Origin: Dendrophyllia cribrosa
Taxonomy: Eukaryota > Cnidaria > Anthozoa > Scleractinia > Dendrophylliidae
NCBI GenBank assembly: GCA_024195265.1
Contig: JAJLRJ010000004.1
Span: 36,632,530 to 36,696,529, forward strand
Direction of reading: 5' to 3'
Length of the DNA: 64,000 bases
Shown here: positions 1 to 11,514 of the stretch, one piece after another
Position numbering within the stretch: position 1 is the stretch's first letter
How the letters are laid out: each line of letters starts with the position of its first letter
Position numbers and translations under genes: made by a program
Notes under the pieces: generated by a model
The model's database searches: none
What the model was told of the DNA's origin: nothing
The model's input: the letters and a program-made list of their open reading frames with translations, nothing else

Positions 1-1
1 G

Positions 2-1243
2 CTTACTGGGATAGAGGAGAAACGTCAACCAGAAGCCCGTCGGAGAATACGTGATTCTCAACCAATCGATAGCTGGCGGTGGATTTTCAAAGACTACAAA
101 GAAAAAGGATACGCTACGATGTTCTCAGAAGACTCGCCTCACTATGCGTCGTTCAATTATCGTTTACACGGGTTTAAAGATCCACCTGTCGACCACTACG
201 CGAGACCTTTCTGGCTAGAAGCAGACAAACTTATTAGTGGCCATTGCATGAATAACCGAGCATCCCATGACGTGTCATTGAAATATTTATTGAGTTTCTT
301 TCGTAGGTACAAGGACACACCAAAGTTTGCCTTTTCATCTCATGCAGTCATTTCACACAACGACGCGAACGCGATTGGCTACGCAGATGAAGATCTGAAA
401 ACGCTTTTGGAAACTTTTGAGAAAGAATCATTCTTAAACAACACACTGTTGATCATTTTTGCCGACCACGGAGCGCGGTTTTCAGATTTCAGGAAAACAA
501 TCCAAGGAAAACTGGAAGAAAGGTTTCCATTCTTGTCAATCACTACACCCAAATGGTTTTCTGGCAAGTTCCCAGACCTCTACAATAATCTCGTTCATAA
601 TTCCCGTGTTCTCACATCGCCATTTGACGTGTATACCACTTTACGTCACATCTTGTCGTATCCGGAGTATCCGGGCGGAATTGTACTTGGCCAAAGCGTG
701 TTTAGCCGGATTGACAAGAAAAACCGCACATGCGCAAGCGCAGGTGTTGAAGATCATTGGTGTCCTTGTCTTAATTTGGAACAGATTTCTATTGACGAGC
801 CAGCAGTGCAAGAAACAGCGGCGTTTGTAATTAGCCACATCAACAAACTGACGTCAGAGAGTCAAGAACTGTCAAAGTTGTGTCAGCGGCTGAGTTTGAA
901 GGAGGTAATAAGCGCGTTTCGTGACATGCCAAACGAAGCCATGCAAAGATTTCGTGACACGAAGCATCCGTCAAATGACGCGTGTGATTATTGCGAAGCA
1001 GTGATGGGAGACAAAGCTGAAAACACTCTTGCTAGAGACACTCTGTATCAATTACAACTGGCCACATCTCCTAATGAGGGATTTTTTGAGGTGTCTGTGA
1101 GAATAACGAAGGGTGTTCCTTCGATAGTAGGAGATATCAGTCGCATTGATGCTTACAAAGATCAGCCATACTGTATCGAGGGAACTTTTCCTCTTCTGCG
1201 TAAATTTTGCTATTGCTCACCAAAACTTACCGTGAAAGAATAG
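2..1243 (+). CDS. DUF229 / alkaline-phosphatase-superfamily protein, 3' part (5' end outside window)
   Basis: The frame is open from base 2, giving 413 visible residues before the TAG at 1241-1243. The first ATG (119) is internal: it lies in the family-typical stretch GYATMFSEDSP, so the real start is left of the window. Motifs typical of the alkaline-phosphatase/sulfatase fold are present: SHNDANAIGYADEDL, and IIFADHG followed by an arginine, which in the family supply metal ligands. DHYARPFW is also DUF229-like. The C-terminus is cysteine-containing (CYCSPKL). DUF229 proteins are predicted extracellular or Golgi hydrolases of unknown substrate; no enzymatic role can be read from this fragment. 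No intron is visible in the part seen. No clear AATAAA follows closely. Family assignment is from remembered motif similarity, not a search. Confidence 0.8.
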   Translation, partial: LTGIEEKRQPEARRRIRDSQPIDSWRWIFKDYKEKGYATMFSEDSPHYASFNYRLHGFKDPPVDHYARPFWLEADKLISGHCMNNRASHDVSLKYLLSFFRRYKDTPKFAFSSHAVISHNDANAIGYADEDLKTLLETFEKESFLNNTLLIIFADHGARFSDFRKTIQGKLEERFPFLSITTPKWFSGKFPDLYNNLVHNSRVLTSPFDVYTTLRHILSYPEYPGGIVLGQSVFSRIDKKNRTCASAGVEDHWCPCLNLEQISIDEPAVQETAAFVISHINKLTSESQELSKLCQRLSLKEVISAFRDMPNEAMQRFRDTKHPSNDACDYCEAVMGDKAENTLARDTLYQLQLATSPNEGFFEVSVRITKGVPSIVGDISRIDAYKDQPYCIEGTFPLLRKFCYCSPKLTVKE

Positions 1244-1719
1244 CATTGTTTTCCATTTTTTTTAGATGTTAGAGAAGGTAGCAAATATATATTTTTAGAG
1301 ATAATATAAACCACGAACTTGGCCTATTCGGAAAACAGAGATGGTGCAATGTTCGGAAGGGCTGTATAACGCAGCGGATAGCGCTAGTCAGTTGTTTTTA
1401 TGAAGCGGAGTAATATAAAGCGCAATTTCGAGGAAGAGCGCGCAAGTGATACGCGCAAGAGGCGAGGTTACTCCTTGGGCATGCGTCTCGGAAAATTCGC
1501 TCTATGTCACGCGGTCTAGCAATAAGGTTAGAAATTAGGTGTGAAACGAAAATATGTGAAAAGTATATTGTGCCACTTACTTGATTTTAAGGAAGCTGTC
1601 ATAAGGATATAGACTATTCAATAATTTTTTGATACAATTCATCGATTTTCGTATGACCTTGAAATAGAGTTTTCCCGAGTGTCTCCCCGATTTGTTTCAT
1701 TGGCCGGCAGTTGAACCTC
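1244..1719. other. 3' flank of DUF229 gene, no gene seen
   Basis: This AT-rich stretch probably holds the DUF229 3' UTR. I see no further coding potential and no clear repeat structure. Confidence 0.5.
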
Positions 1720-1945
1720 CACTTATGTCCAGAAATGCAGGTAACTCGGACCTTGGGTACTTCATATTACACACAATTATTTGTAATTTCCATATGACTT
1801 CATGTTTGACAGAATTGCTTGCGTTTAGGTGAGAATTAGGGCTAGGGGACACTTCATGATGTCTATCATAAAGAGCATGAATCTCATTAGCCTGCATTTC
1901 TGGACATACCTCGGTGCGAGTTATCTGCATTTCTGGACATAAGTG
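1720..1945. mobile_element. MITE-like element with about 29-bp terminal inverted repeats
   Basis: The left end (1720-1748) begins CACTTATGTCCAGAAATGCA and the right end (1917-1945) is its near-perfect reverse complement. A third partial copy of the end motif (CATTTCTGGACATA) lies at about 1894-1908, so the right end is partly duplicated. There is no coding capacity. Target duplication is unclear. Confidence 0.7.
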
Positions 1946-2391
1946 ATTTTTTAATCTACCGTGTCAACACCGTAACTGCGTCGTTTTAATTCCGGCGATC
2001 GAAATGGGTCTTTTTTTTTAATCCTTGTATGACCAACACCACTTTTTTCAAGTTTTCGTTGACAGTAGCGTCTAATTATTTCCTTGTTAACACCTCGAAA
2101 TCGTATTGTTTTCAATGTGGTGTCGAGGCCGTGAAACCGTGTTGATGCAAATCTGCTTCCATGTAAATGCTGATAACCATTGATCTCTGAATTCGTCTGG
2201 TGTAAAAAGTCGGAATTAGTTGAAGTTGAAACATTCTATTAAAGTAAGGAAAAATGACTATAATTTCTCAATTTATCCGTGTGTTACTTTAAGGCACTTC
2301 TTGTAAAACAGTATAAAGATTTTACCAGTGTCAGAAGAATCGTATTCTTTTTGTTGTGTGACTTCAGCGGGTAGTGTGTGTGGGCTTTGAG

Positions 2392-2823
2392 CCATTATTC
2401 CATAACCCTACTTCATTATGCTATAACCCTACTGCATTATGCTATAACCCTACTTCATTATGCTATAACCCTACTGCATTATGCCATACCTCTACTGCAT
2501 TATGTTATAACCCTTCTGTATTATACTATAACCCTACTGCATTATGCTAAATCCCTACTGCATTATTTATCCCATAACCCTGCTATATTATGCTTTAACT
2601 CTACTGCATTATGCTGTAACTCTTACACATAATGCTATCATGCAGAAAGGTTGTATGGCTACAACTCTATTGCATTATAACCCTACTGTATTATGCTATA
2701 AACCTACTACATATAACGCTATAATGCACAAGGGTTATAGCATAATGCAGTAGTGTTATAGCCCTATAACCCTACTGCCTTATGCTATACCACATTAATT
2801 ATGCTAAAACCCTACTGCATTAA
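2392..2823. repeat. 21-bp minisatellite
   Basis: Tandem imperfect copies of a 21-bp unit with core GCTATAACCCTACT and CATTAT. Around 2720-2750 part of the array is inverted (AGGGTTATAGCATAATGCAG), making a dyad. The array resumes at 3543-3592 after an inserted transposon. Open frames across it are artefacts of the repeat. Confidence 0.9.
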
Positions 2824-3538
2824 GGTTACAGTGTACCTTCAGATCGAAAGTTTATTGAATTTTTTTTGGCGTCAAAATAAAGTTTATAGAATGAACTTTC
2901 ATCCAAAAAAAATTATCGAAAAAAAGTGAAAATTGACGGAGAAATGACGGTATAACTTTTGTGGGCGGAGTTTGTTTATGAAGCGATATGTTTTTTTAAG
3001 CGCTGTTTTCTCAAAGTTAATTTTTCGCTTGTAGGGGACACTTTAAAGAGCTACAACTCAAAGGGAATTTGTTCGATTTTCCACAAATTTGGACAGAAGC
3101 TAGGCTAACATATAATCAACAAAAACGTTTCGGCGAATTTCTTATTTCCGAAACCTTTTTCGTCAAGAGCCATTTCCGTGCGATCACTCCAATTTTTTTT
3201 CTCCCTTTTTCGAAAATATTCTGTAACTTTTCACTGCAATTGAATATGAGAAATCGCCGACACGTTTTTTTAGCGCTTCGTGTCCGGAATCCCGAGAACA
3301 AATCAAATTAGCAGAATACAATAATCGCTTTGAGTTATAGCGTTTTAAAGCTGATTCGGACGTTCGAATTTAGACGTCGTAAAAAATTCGACAATTCATT
3401 TTATTACCAAATAGTTTCCATATTTAGATAGCCAGCTCTATAAGCTTTAATTTGATATCTGGGTTTAGGTATATTAAGTGTAATCTTAAGACGCTAGAGC
3501 TGTTATACTGGAGACACCCCCGAAGGTACACTGTAACC
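2824..3538. mobile_element. Non-autonomous TIR transposon inserted in the minisatellite, TTAA target duplication
   Basis: The ends are perfect inverted repeats: GGTTACAGTGTACCTTC at 2824-2840 and its complement at 3522-3538. Both sides carry TTAA (2820-2823 and 3539-3542). Removing the 715-bp element and one TTAA rejoins the minisatellite as CATTAATTAT, a variant also present intact at about 2793. The interior has no transposase-like frame. TTAA duplication is typical of piggyBac-type integration, although the GG terminus differs from the usual CCC. Confidence 0.85.
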
Positions 3539-3592
3539 TTAATTATCCTATAACCCTACTACATTACGCTATAAACCTACTACATTATGCGA

Positions 3593-4582
3593 CGCTAGTC
3601 TGCTCCCTTGTCTGCTCACTGGCAGGGGGATCGAATAAGGGGAAAGTGATATTGTTATTGACTGAAAAAATATTTCGACCCTTCCGATGCGCCACTGTTT
3701 AAATTTCTCTTGGCCTTTGGGTTCGGATTTCCACTCTGGGGTTATCTTTTGTTTTTTTTTCCCTTTTGGTAACACTGACTGAAAGTACAGCAATAGCGCC
3801 AACAGAAGGATACTCAGTCCGGTACGTATATGTAAAGTAGCTCACGAGCATGAAGCAACTAGACGTATTTCTGCTTCCCCGTGGATCGGATGCTAGTCTG
3901 CTTCCCCGGATCGGATGCTTATCCATCACAACTTCGCAAGGTTACCTACCCTCAGAACTCCAGAACTAAAGCCTAGGAATTTCGGACAGGAGAAAGATGG
4001 AAGCAAATTCGGGGAACAAGATTCCGTTCTTTAACCCTTTAAGCCCTAATATCATAATTTAGATATAATTTAAATTCTCATTTCCAGTCCTATACATTTC
4101 CTATAGAAGTAGTGGGGAGAAATTGTTTGGATATCAAGAGAACTCATCTTGTGTGATCATGTCCTTAATTCCCCACTCCAGAAACTATGAAAAATACCAT
4201 GATACTCTTTAAAGTGCAGGTTTGGGTGGTGCTTGATGTAAGCCTGATTTTTCCATTTTTTTTTTGTTTTCAGGACGAACTGCACGTGCTATGCTTCAAC
4301 TTCTTGGCAATTTGCATACGGTGCACATTTTGTATACGAACACACAATGCTACATCCTAGCGTTCCTACGTGTACTCTGAATGCCATTGTGCCATTCTAA
4401 CAAAGGAGACTTGAATAATTACACCCCGGTGAGGCTGAGCCTGCGCATAAAAGATTATTATGGTATTTTTCAGAGTGGCCTATTCCCATGACCTTTTTGA
4501 TTGATGCTGATCACTCTTGGGGATATACTTTATGGTGGGTTTTAATTTATGCACATCAAAGAACCCGGCACTTATTTAGGGC
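3593..4582. other. Intergenic DNA with short duplicated motifs
   Basis: Two near-copies of a GCTAGTCTGCT / TCCCCGGATCGGATGCT motif occur at about 3593-3612 and 3870-3920. Nothing else is recognisable. Confidence 0.4.
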
Positions 4583-4680
4583 TAAAAACTCATTTTAAAA
4601 TGGTTAGCTTTTATTTACTGTTATGGATATCACTACCCATAACAGTAAATAAAAGCTAACCACTTTAAAATGAGTTTTTA
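4583..4680. repeat. 44-bp inverted repeat with 10-bp loop
   Basis: Arm 4583-4626 (starts TAAAAACTCATTTTAAA) and arm 4637-4680 are reverse complements with one mismatch. Outside them, degenerate inverted copies of a TATACTTTATGG-like sequence (about 4514-4540 and 4708-4733) suggest a larger fold-back element. Confidence 0.8.
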
Positions 4681-5177
4681 GGATCCCTATATGATAGGAT
4701 CCCTATATGGTGTGTTACCATGAAGTATATACCCACTCTTGGGGCTTAAACGGTTAAAAGCTCAAACTGTATTAGCTTTCTCCTTCAAAGGCACCGATGG
4801 AAAAACAATAGAAACGCCGCTCCAAGCGTTTTTATAAACGACCCTCGTTGGATGCTCATGTCCTGTTATCGTACGGTTGTGTTATGCAACCGGGACCTGG
4901 AAACTATTTTAACTGTTGCCTCGTGGGTTCCCCGTGCCAGGCACCTGTTCTCTATGCGGACCATTTTCTTGCCATGTCCATTTCATGTGCATGTTAACCA
5001 TAAATATTTGCTTTAATCAGTTACTCTATAAATGTATAATACAAGCTATATTTGGTCTTCGAACCAACCGATTAAGAAGTTCAGTTTATTCATAAATTAA
5101 TGCATCTCAACCCCTTTCTTCAGGATTACGGATGTACCTTGCCTCTGTAGGTGAAATCTAAGAGTGTCACCAGTCCA

Positions 5178-5263
5178 AGCCTGCGAATACAGCCGACCTC
5201 TCATCTCTCCCTGCGGCTGGGGGCGTTCGCGCGAACGACGAGAGGCAGCTGTATTCGCAGGCT
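5178..5263. repeat. Short fold-back element, 16-bp perfect stem ends
   Basis: AGCCTGCGAATACAGC at 5178-5193 pairs with its complement at 5248-5263. The stem extends in part through CCTCTC/GAGAGG. Probably a small MITE or its remnant. Confidence 0.7.
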
Positions 5264-5279
5264 ACACAATGTGGTACAG

Positions 5280-5456
5280 TCGAACTTCCGGCCGTAAACG
5301 GACATCATCGGGACCAGAAAAAGTGTCCGCTTAAGAGAGGTATACGCCTATTGGAGGTTAGAAATGTAGTGTTTGTACGTGCCTGGGACCATGACGAAGT
5401 GTCCACTTATGGGAGGTGTCCGCCTACCGGGGGTGTCCGTTAGCGGAGGTTTGACT
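5280..5456. mobile_element. DNA transposon end (TGTCCGCTTA...GGTTTGACTGTA type)
   Basis: Degenerate copies of a GTGTCCGYTTANNGGAGGT motif run toward a terminal GGAGGTTTGACTGTA. The same terminal sequence recurs at 6943-6983, 24965-25105 and about 59209-59240. It resembles Tigger/pogo-type terminal inverted repeats; the class is inferred. Confidence 0.5.
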
Positions 5457-6132
5457 GTACTAACCTTTTTTCAAATGAAAGCTCTTCAGCATTGCTCGGC
5501 TCCCATGGAACCGTTTGTTTGTCTGTAATTTTGCAAAATGTAATTGAAGTTGAGAGTTTCTTATTGATTTTTATTGAGAGGGTCGAACCTCTGATCGACT
5601 GAGAATAAAAACCTGAAGTGTGACCATGAAGACTATTAAACAGTGCTTTTCTTCAAAATTTTTTTCTATAAAAGGAAGACATGTACTTTGGTATTTTTAG
5701 AAGGTAAACGGTAATCGGCTCTCTTAAAATGATCGGCGGTGATTAATTTTAAATCCTTGAACCAAAATTTTACGATCTGAGCTACAGATATCAAAATTAT
5801 TTCTAAACTATCACCTTAAAACCTCTCGTTTCCCGGTGAGCTGATAATTTATTCAATGAAGGGTTAAGGTCAGGAAATACGAGGAGACTTGCCTTCAAGA
5901 TTAGTCCCTGCGACCACGGGGGAGTCTGTGTAAGCCACACATTTCGTTGAAGCCGGAAAATTAATATAACTGGAGCTAAATGTGGTCCTTGTGATTTGGT
6001 CTTCGACGTCAAACTGGATTGAATTGACTGAAGGGACTATTGGTTTACCTCATCGTGTGTTATGTTAGTACAGTAAGTGGGAATCCATACAACTTTGAGA
6101 TTAACCATGTTTTGCCTGGGGGGAGGGGGGCG
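5457..6132. other. Intergenic, nothing recognised
   Basis: AT-rich sequence with only short chance frames; no repeat or gene recognised. Confidence 0.4.
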
Positions 6133-6150
6133 GTTAGGGTTAGGGTTAGG
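6133..6150 (+). repeat. Three telomere-type TTAGGG units
   Basis: GTTAGGGTTAGGGTTAGG follows a G-rich run. This is a short interstitial telomere-like tract. Confidence 0.7.
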
Positions 6151-6650
6151 CTAACTTTCAACATTCATAACTTTTTTAATTTGTATTCCAACGCCATCAA
6201 ACTTTGTGACTTTTCCTAAAATTTAGCTGGCAACAATTTGATATGACATTTTATTGATCACGTGATGTTTCCATGGCAACAAGATTTTGACAGCCATGTT
6301 TTTGAAATTTGCATATTTTTAACTTTGAATGAAGGAAAACAATGTTTATTGGTATAACTTTTACATTTTTACGTCATTTAGCGTTTATTTATTGGTTTTG
6401 ATTAATTTTGAGTCAATTTGGACGGTTTTTTATGAGGTTTTGAAAAATTTCAGAAATCCAAGATGGCGGATCCAAGATGGCGGCCGTAAAACTAATTACC
6501 TAATAACTACGTCATATGACGTCATCGTTCCATTGTGCGGACCACTTAGGAGACAGTTTTGGACTTACTATGTACCCTCTTGGTTTCATTGTCAAAGCCT
6601 TAATGTTCTTGAACAAAAAAAAAGCCCAGGCAAAATAGGGTTAAACATAG

Positions 6651-6942
6651 TACGGACACCTCTGTACTACGGACACCTCTATAGTACGGACACCTCTATA
6701 CTACGGACACCTCTATACTACGGACACATCTATAGTACGGACACCTCTATACTACGGACACCTCTATACTACGGACAACTCTATACTACGGACACCTCTA
6801 TAGTACGGACACTTCTATAGTACGGACACCTCTATAGTACGGACACCTCTATACTACGGACAACTCTATACTACGGACACATCTATAGTACGGAAACCTC
6901 TATAGTACAGACACCTCTATAGTACAGACACCTTTATAGCAC
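6651..6942. repeat. 17-bp minisatellite derived from a transposon end
   Basis: About 17 tandem copies of TACGGACACCTCTATAC/G. The array runs straight into GTGTCCGTATTAAGGAGGT...CTACTGTA (to 6983), the transposon-end motif seen at 5280-5456, so the array looks like an expansion of that end. The reading frame through it (6329-6820) is repeat-encoded and not a gene. Confidence 0.85.
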
Positions 6943-7116
6943 GGTCTGTCCCTTTGGTGTCCGTATTAAGGAGGTTCTACTGTAATACAAGTCCCCACAA
7001 CCAGAATCTTCGTATAAACACTGTGTCTGAAACACATCAGAGGACTTGTCCGGCATGCTATAGGTACCGAGGACTGGTTCCTTCGTCCTTTAGAAACATT
7101 CTGAATATTCAAACCC

Positions 7117-7358
7117 TCAACTAGACTTAAACATATCACATAGCAGACTCTCGATCGCCACGCTACCGATAGTCTGACGAAAGAACAGTTCTTCAATAGT
7201 CTTGGGATTAACCATTCTCAGAGAGGGTAACATTAGCAGCAGTTTTCCAAACCGAACTTGCTGACCAGGAAAATGCCTTCTGATGTAGTCTCCCAACATG
7301 ATTTGGGCTTGATCCTGATAGCATTCGACTTGCTGTGGGTCTCGCAAGCCTCTGAGCT
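7117..7358 (-). CDS. NR2E receptor exon 4: end of ligand-binding domain and AF-2
   Basis: The acceptor AAAATTTAG precedes [12 protein letters not shown]. The last helix LLCDMF fits the hydrophobic-x-acidic AF-2 pattern as in PNR. The protein ends FKSS with TGA. A minus-strand AATAAA candidate lies far downstream near 6383; no closer signal was found. Confidence 0.92.
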
Positions 7359-10300
7359 CTAAATTTTAGAAAAAAAAAGGAATCACATTCAGCCGTGAAA
7401 CGTCTACTCTGCTGTAAACATTGAGCCCGTAATATTTAATGGTGACCTGACTTACGACGGGACGGCATTGGAGGGAGGCAAGGGTGGGGAGTTGGGTGCA
7501 CAGGGTGGGGGGTCGGTGGAACAAAACGCCTAGGAGAGGAGTGGGTCCGGTGTATGAGTTAATTATGACTAGAATAACAGCCCCCAAAAGAATTGCCCAT
7601 ATATTAGTCAGCGGTATTCAATCAAAACAAAAGGCTCAATATAAAGGCTGAGTGAATGCGTGACTGCAAACTTTCTACTGCACTCTGAAGCCCTGTTCAC
7701 ACGAGCGACGGAAACGCATAGGCAAACGCAAGCAAAACACACGTGAACTACCATAACGCAAACGCAAGCGCAAGCGTCGACGCGAGAAATGGAAAATTTT
7801 CCATTTCTTTGCGCTTGCGTTTGCATTTCACAAATATGAACCGGGGCAAGGCAAACGCAAAGTGAAAATTTCCTCGTTCCGTGCCTATACGGTTGAAGTT
7901 TTAAACTAAGATGGCGTCGTCCGCCATCTTGGGATCTTTGCTATCTTCGTCCGCCGTCATGCGCATTATTTGCGTCATGGTAGAGTCTAGATGCCATAGC
8001 TCAGAAGGAGGTCGGACACCTTATTGAGACTTATATAACGGAGTAACTGGTAAGCTTTCAGTTGAGTTTAGGGTCAGCAGTTTATAGATGGTTTTCACTC
8101 ACGTGACCTTCAGTCCTGTGGGACTCAAATGACAAAGGCCATGGCGGCCATGTTGGTGCACATAACAAAAGAAGTTCATTAAAATTCTTTTGAAGGTGTG
8201 CACCAACATGGCCGCCGTGACGTAACGTGAAAACCACTTATATAATTAAATTTAGGCCTTAACAACCCGAGAAGCAAAGTGAAACTGTGGTACGGTAGGC
8301 TATGTAAGTCTAAGCCTAGCTGAGGTCGCAGGTTCAATCCTCAGTGGGGATTTTAGATTTTCCTTTTTGCACTTAAAATTTTATTGAAAATAAAATTCTA
8401 AGTGTCGGCATTACGTTATATCATTCTCAGTAAGTGTCCGACCTCCTTCTGAGCTATAGAAGGTAGACTCTACCTTGCGTCGTCGTGTGAACCAGCCTTA
8501 AGGGTCGATTATTAAAAGAAGAAGAATACGACAGTCTAAGTAGCTAGGTTATTATTTTCTGGGCATGGTTTTCGTTAAAACTACGTTTGAACTGTTTTCA
8601 GCTTCATTTTGTTTTGGATCGAGTCTTTCTTTAAGTAACGTTGGCTTAACTTTACTCTCACTATCCTTGAGTTAATTCTTGAATCGTCAGTGTCATATAT
8701 AGTTGTATCTTTTCAGTCTATGTGTGAAATCATACGGTGTGACCATTCACACTTGTATTGAACAAATGATAGAACTATACTCTCAATGCAGAACACAGGA
8801 ATAATGATAAGCAAGACGAATCAGAACGGTAAATAACACTGGCTCGTTTTATAAATTATGTACTCGTTGTAATTTAGCCCACACAGTTTATACTCTTGTG
8901 CATGTCTTACTCAGTCTCCGCCTCTAACAAGACCAATATTAGACATAAGAATTTCAATTGTTACAAAGGCATTGTTCTAAGCAGCGGTCAGTTGATGTTA
9001 GTAAAACTGAAAGAAAACTCGGTTTGGTATTGATATCAATTCGGCGTCAATTCAAAATTGTTTTTGAAACCCGGTAGATTCATCATTTATTTTTAAAGCC
9101 GTGTTGTGACCTAATGTTACTCCGGCTTATACAATGTTACTCATTATTTAAACTATTAATTGTTTTCCAATAACATGTGAGAAAAGCATGTGGTTAAGAA
9201 CGAAAAGAAAAACAACCATGCCATCAGACTGCGGCATGGCGTCTTAAATAGCCTGATAGAATTGCTGTGAGTCTTAACTCAGGTTGTCGGCTTATAGAGC
9301 GTCAATCTTCAGTATTTCTCCACACTGATTCTTTCAGTGAATTGGCTTTGCTAATTTGCAAACTTTTTTCTGTTTACAATCTTACAAGAGTTCAACGTTT
9401 AACTTAGCAAGCGGAACGTAGTTTTTAATACCAAAGCTTCTTCGAGCGTCAGTTAAAGAATCAGATCCCCGATTCAAGGCCGCCGATCAGAAAACTACTC
9501 CAACACTTTCGTTTTTACCACCGGTCTTATCAGCTTTTAATTTAATAAAATACTTTTCCTGTTCTCTAACCCTGTACTTAATTTGTTGACAAGCGTCTCT
9601 ATATATCTTCCTTTCCTTCTTGTTAGCACAGTTCCAAGAACAATTCGTTCCACGAAGTAAAACCTGATCTATCGAGAAAGAGCCGGCGACAACTGCATTT
9701 GAATACAAGACGGCTGATTTTTGTTCACCAGTGGCGTGACTTTCCTGTCTCCTGCGCGGAAAGTTAGGTCTTTGAAAAAATAGTAAATTGGATATATTAT
9801 TGAATATAACTTGACGTCCGAGTCATGACGGGTGGTAAAATGATCTGGGATGATATTTATTGAATTATTTTTCACAACGAAAACACCTGTTACCAGAAAC
9901 CACAACGAGGAAAAATCCGACACGTTGTTTTCAACAAAAACGGCGAAAGAAAATATACTAACGCCTCCGTTCGTTTTATTCTTATTACTAGTTTTTATTG
10001 CAGAACTGACATCGTTAAAACCTGGATACCGCAAAGAGTTCTTTTTTACTCCTCTCTCGGGGATAATGTCTTTTTTTACCGGCATAAATTAAATTGTAAT
10101 TCAGGCTCCGTGTTGAGATGGGGAGGTCAGATCAATTTAAAGTTTTACGAGGCTAGTTTCAGTTCGATGTGTAATTTATTTATATGTCTTCTTGTTTAAA
10201 TAAAACAGGGAAACTGCTAAAGAAAGATGGATTCAAGTTTCAGTCAACATTTATCTATTCAAAAACATATTTCTTGAATCGAAACAACTGTTTTAATACG

Positions 10301-11478
10301 ACATATTTAGTGTAAACATACTCGCCAACTCTTTTCAATGCCGCATCATTTTCGACTGTAGTTTTAGATGATAATCTTAGAGTGCTTCATTGGAGTAGCA
10401 ATTTATCTCTTTGTGGTATCGTCCATTAGGCAGTTTTTCGTAATCTATACATTCATCAAACCAATGTCAACTTGAACTTTCTTGAAGAAACTCCGAACTC
10501 CGACAGAGGAATAACAAAACTCTAAACTCTTTGACAAATAAAACAAACTTCATGTTTTTCCACCCTCTCACAAAACCTTCACTGTTGCTTTATTTCTCTA
10601 AAGAAAACATCAATATTAAAGTTTGGTCGCGAATAATTCTGTAGAAACTCCCCGTAAGCCCCAAGTTCTAAGCGTAAAACGCAATTATAAAGCGCAGATA
10701 ATATGTTTGACCGGGCTTCTGTGAGATCATTAACATGAAAGAGTATAAGTTTCATATTTGATTAAAGTTAATATGAGAAACTTAAAATCGTCGTAATTAG
10801 GCATATTTCAATAACTGAAGCATACAAGCTTATTAAGGAATTCAATCGTAGAGAAATGGTTTTTCAATTATAGATGAGAAGTCGTGTATACGCAAAGTGG
10901 GAGGTAAATTACTGAAAATTAAGCGGCTTTGATTTGGCTATGATATAGTTATTGATACGTCCAGTTAATAAAGCATGACTAAAAAACACACTTGAGCTTA
11001 TTAAACCATGCTAATATCCAAGGCGTTTTACATGTGCGCCTGTAGAGTTCCAAATGGATTACTCTCTTCTAGAATAAATTTTACTTTCAAAATACAAGAC
11101 TTCCAATTTTAGTTGATTAGTGCTTTTTAAGAACTTGCTTGGTCTATTAACATTTTTACGACGCCGTTCTCGTGTGATAAGAACAAATAAATACAATTTT
11201 GTTCTGCGGATTTTTTTTCCATCTGTTAAAAACGTGTGAAAATATACTGAAATGAGAATAACCCTTTTAAAAAGTGCTTAAAAAACGCATTTTACCAATT
11301 TGACAATATACATTTTGCCGAATACGGAAAATTAACAATTTCAACACTGATTCAAAAAGATAACTTCTGAAACCAGCCGCTTACTTCAAATTTATTTTGT
11401 GGTGAAGTTGCAAGTTTTATGGATAAATTTAATTCAAATGCAAACACCTTGAAAATGCGGATAAGTTTAAAAATAATA

Positions 11479-11514
<36 letters not shown>

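Noticed and set aside
119..121. ATG as start of the DUF229 protein
   Set aside because: The frame is open upstream to base 2 and the residues before it match the family, so it is internal.
2378..2753. Open frames of 69-84 codons
   Set aside because: They are products of the stop-poor 21-bp minisatellite and have no start or splice context.
6329..6820. 163-codon open frame
   Set aside because: The second half is the 17-bp minisatellite and the first half is AT-rich non-conserved sequence.
8280..8350. Possible tRNA gene with B box GGTTCAATCC
   Set aside because: No cloverleaf or convincing A box; best seen as a SINE or transposon piece.
9669..10085. 138-codon minus-strand frame
   Set aside because: No recognisable domain, in a receptor intron, no matching splice phase.
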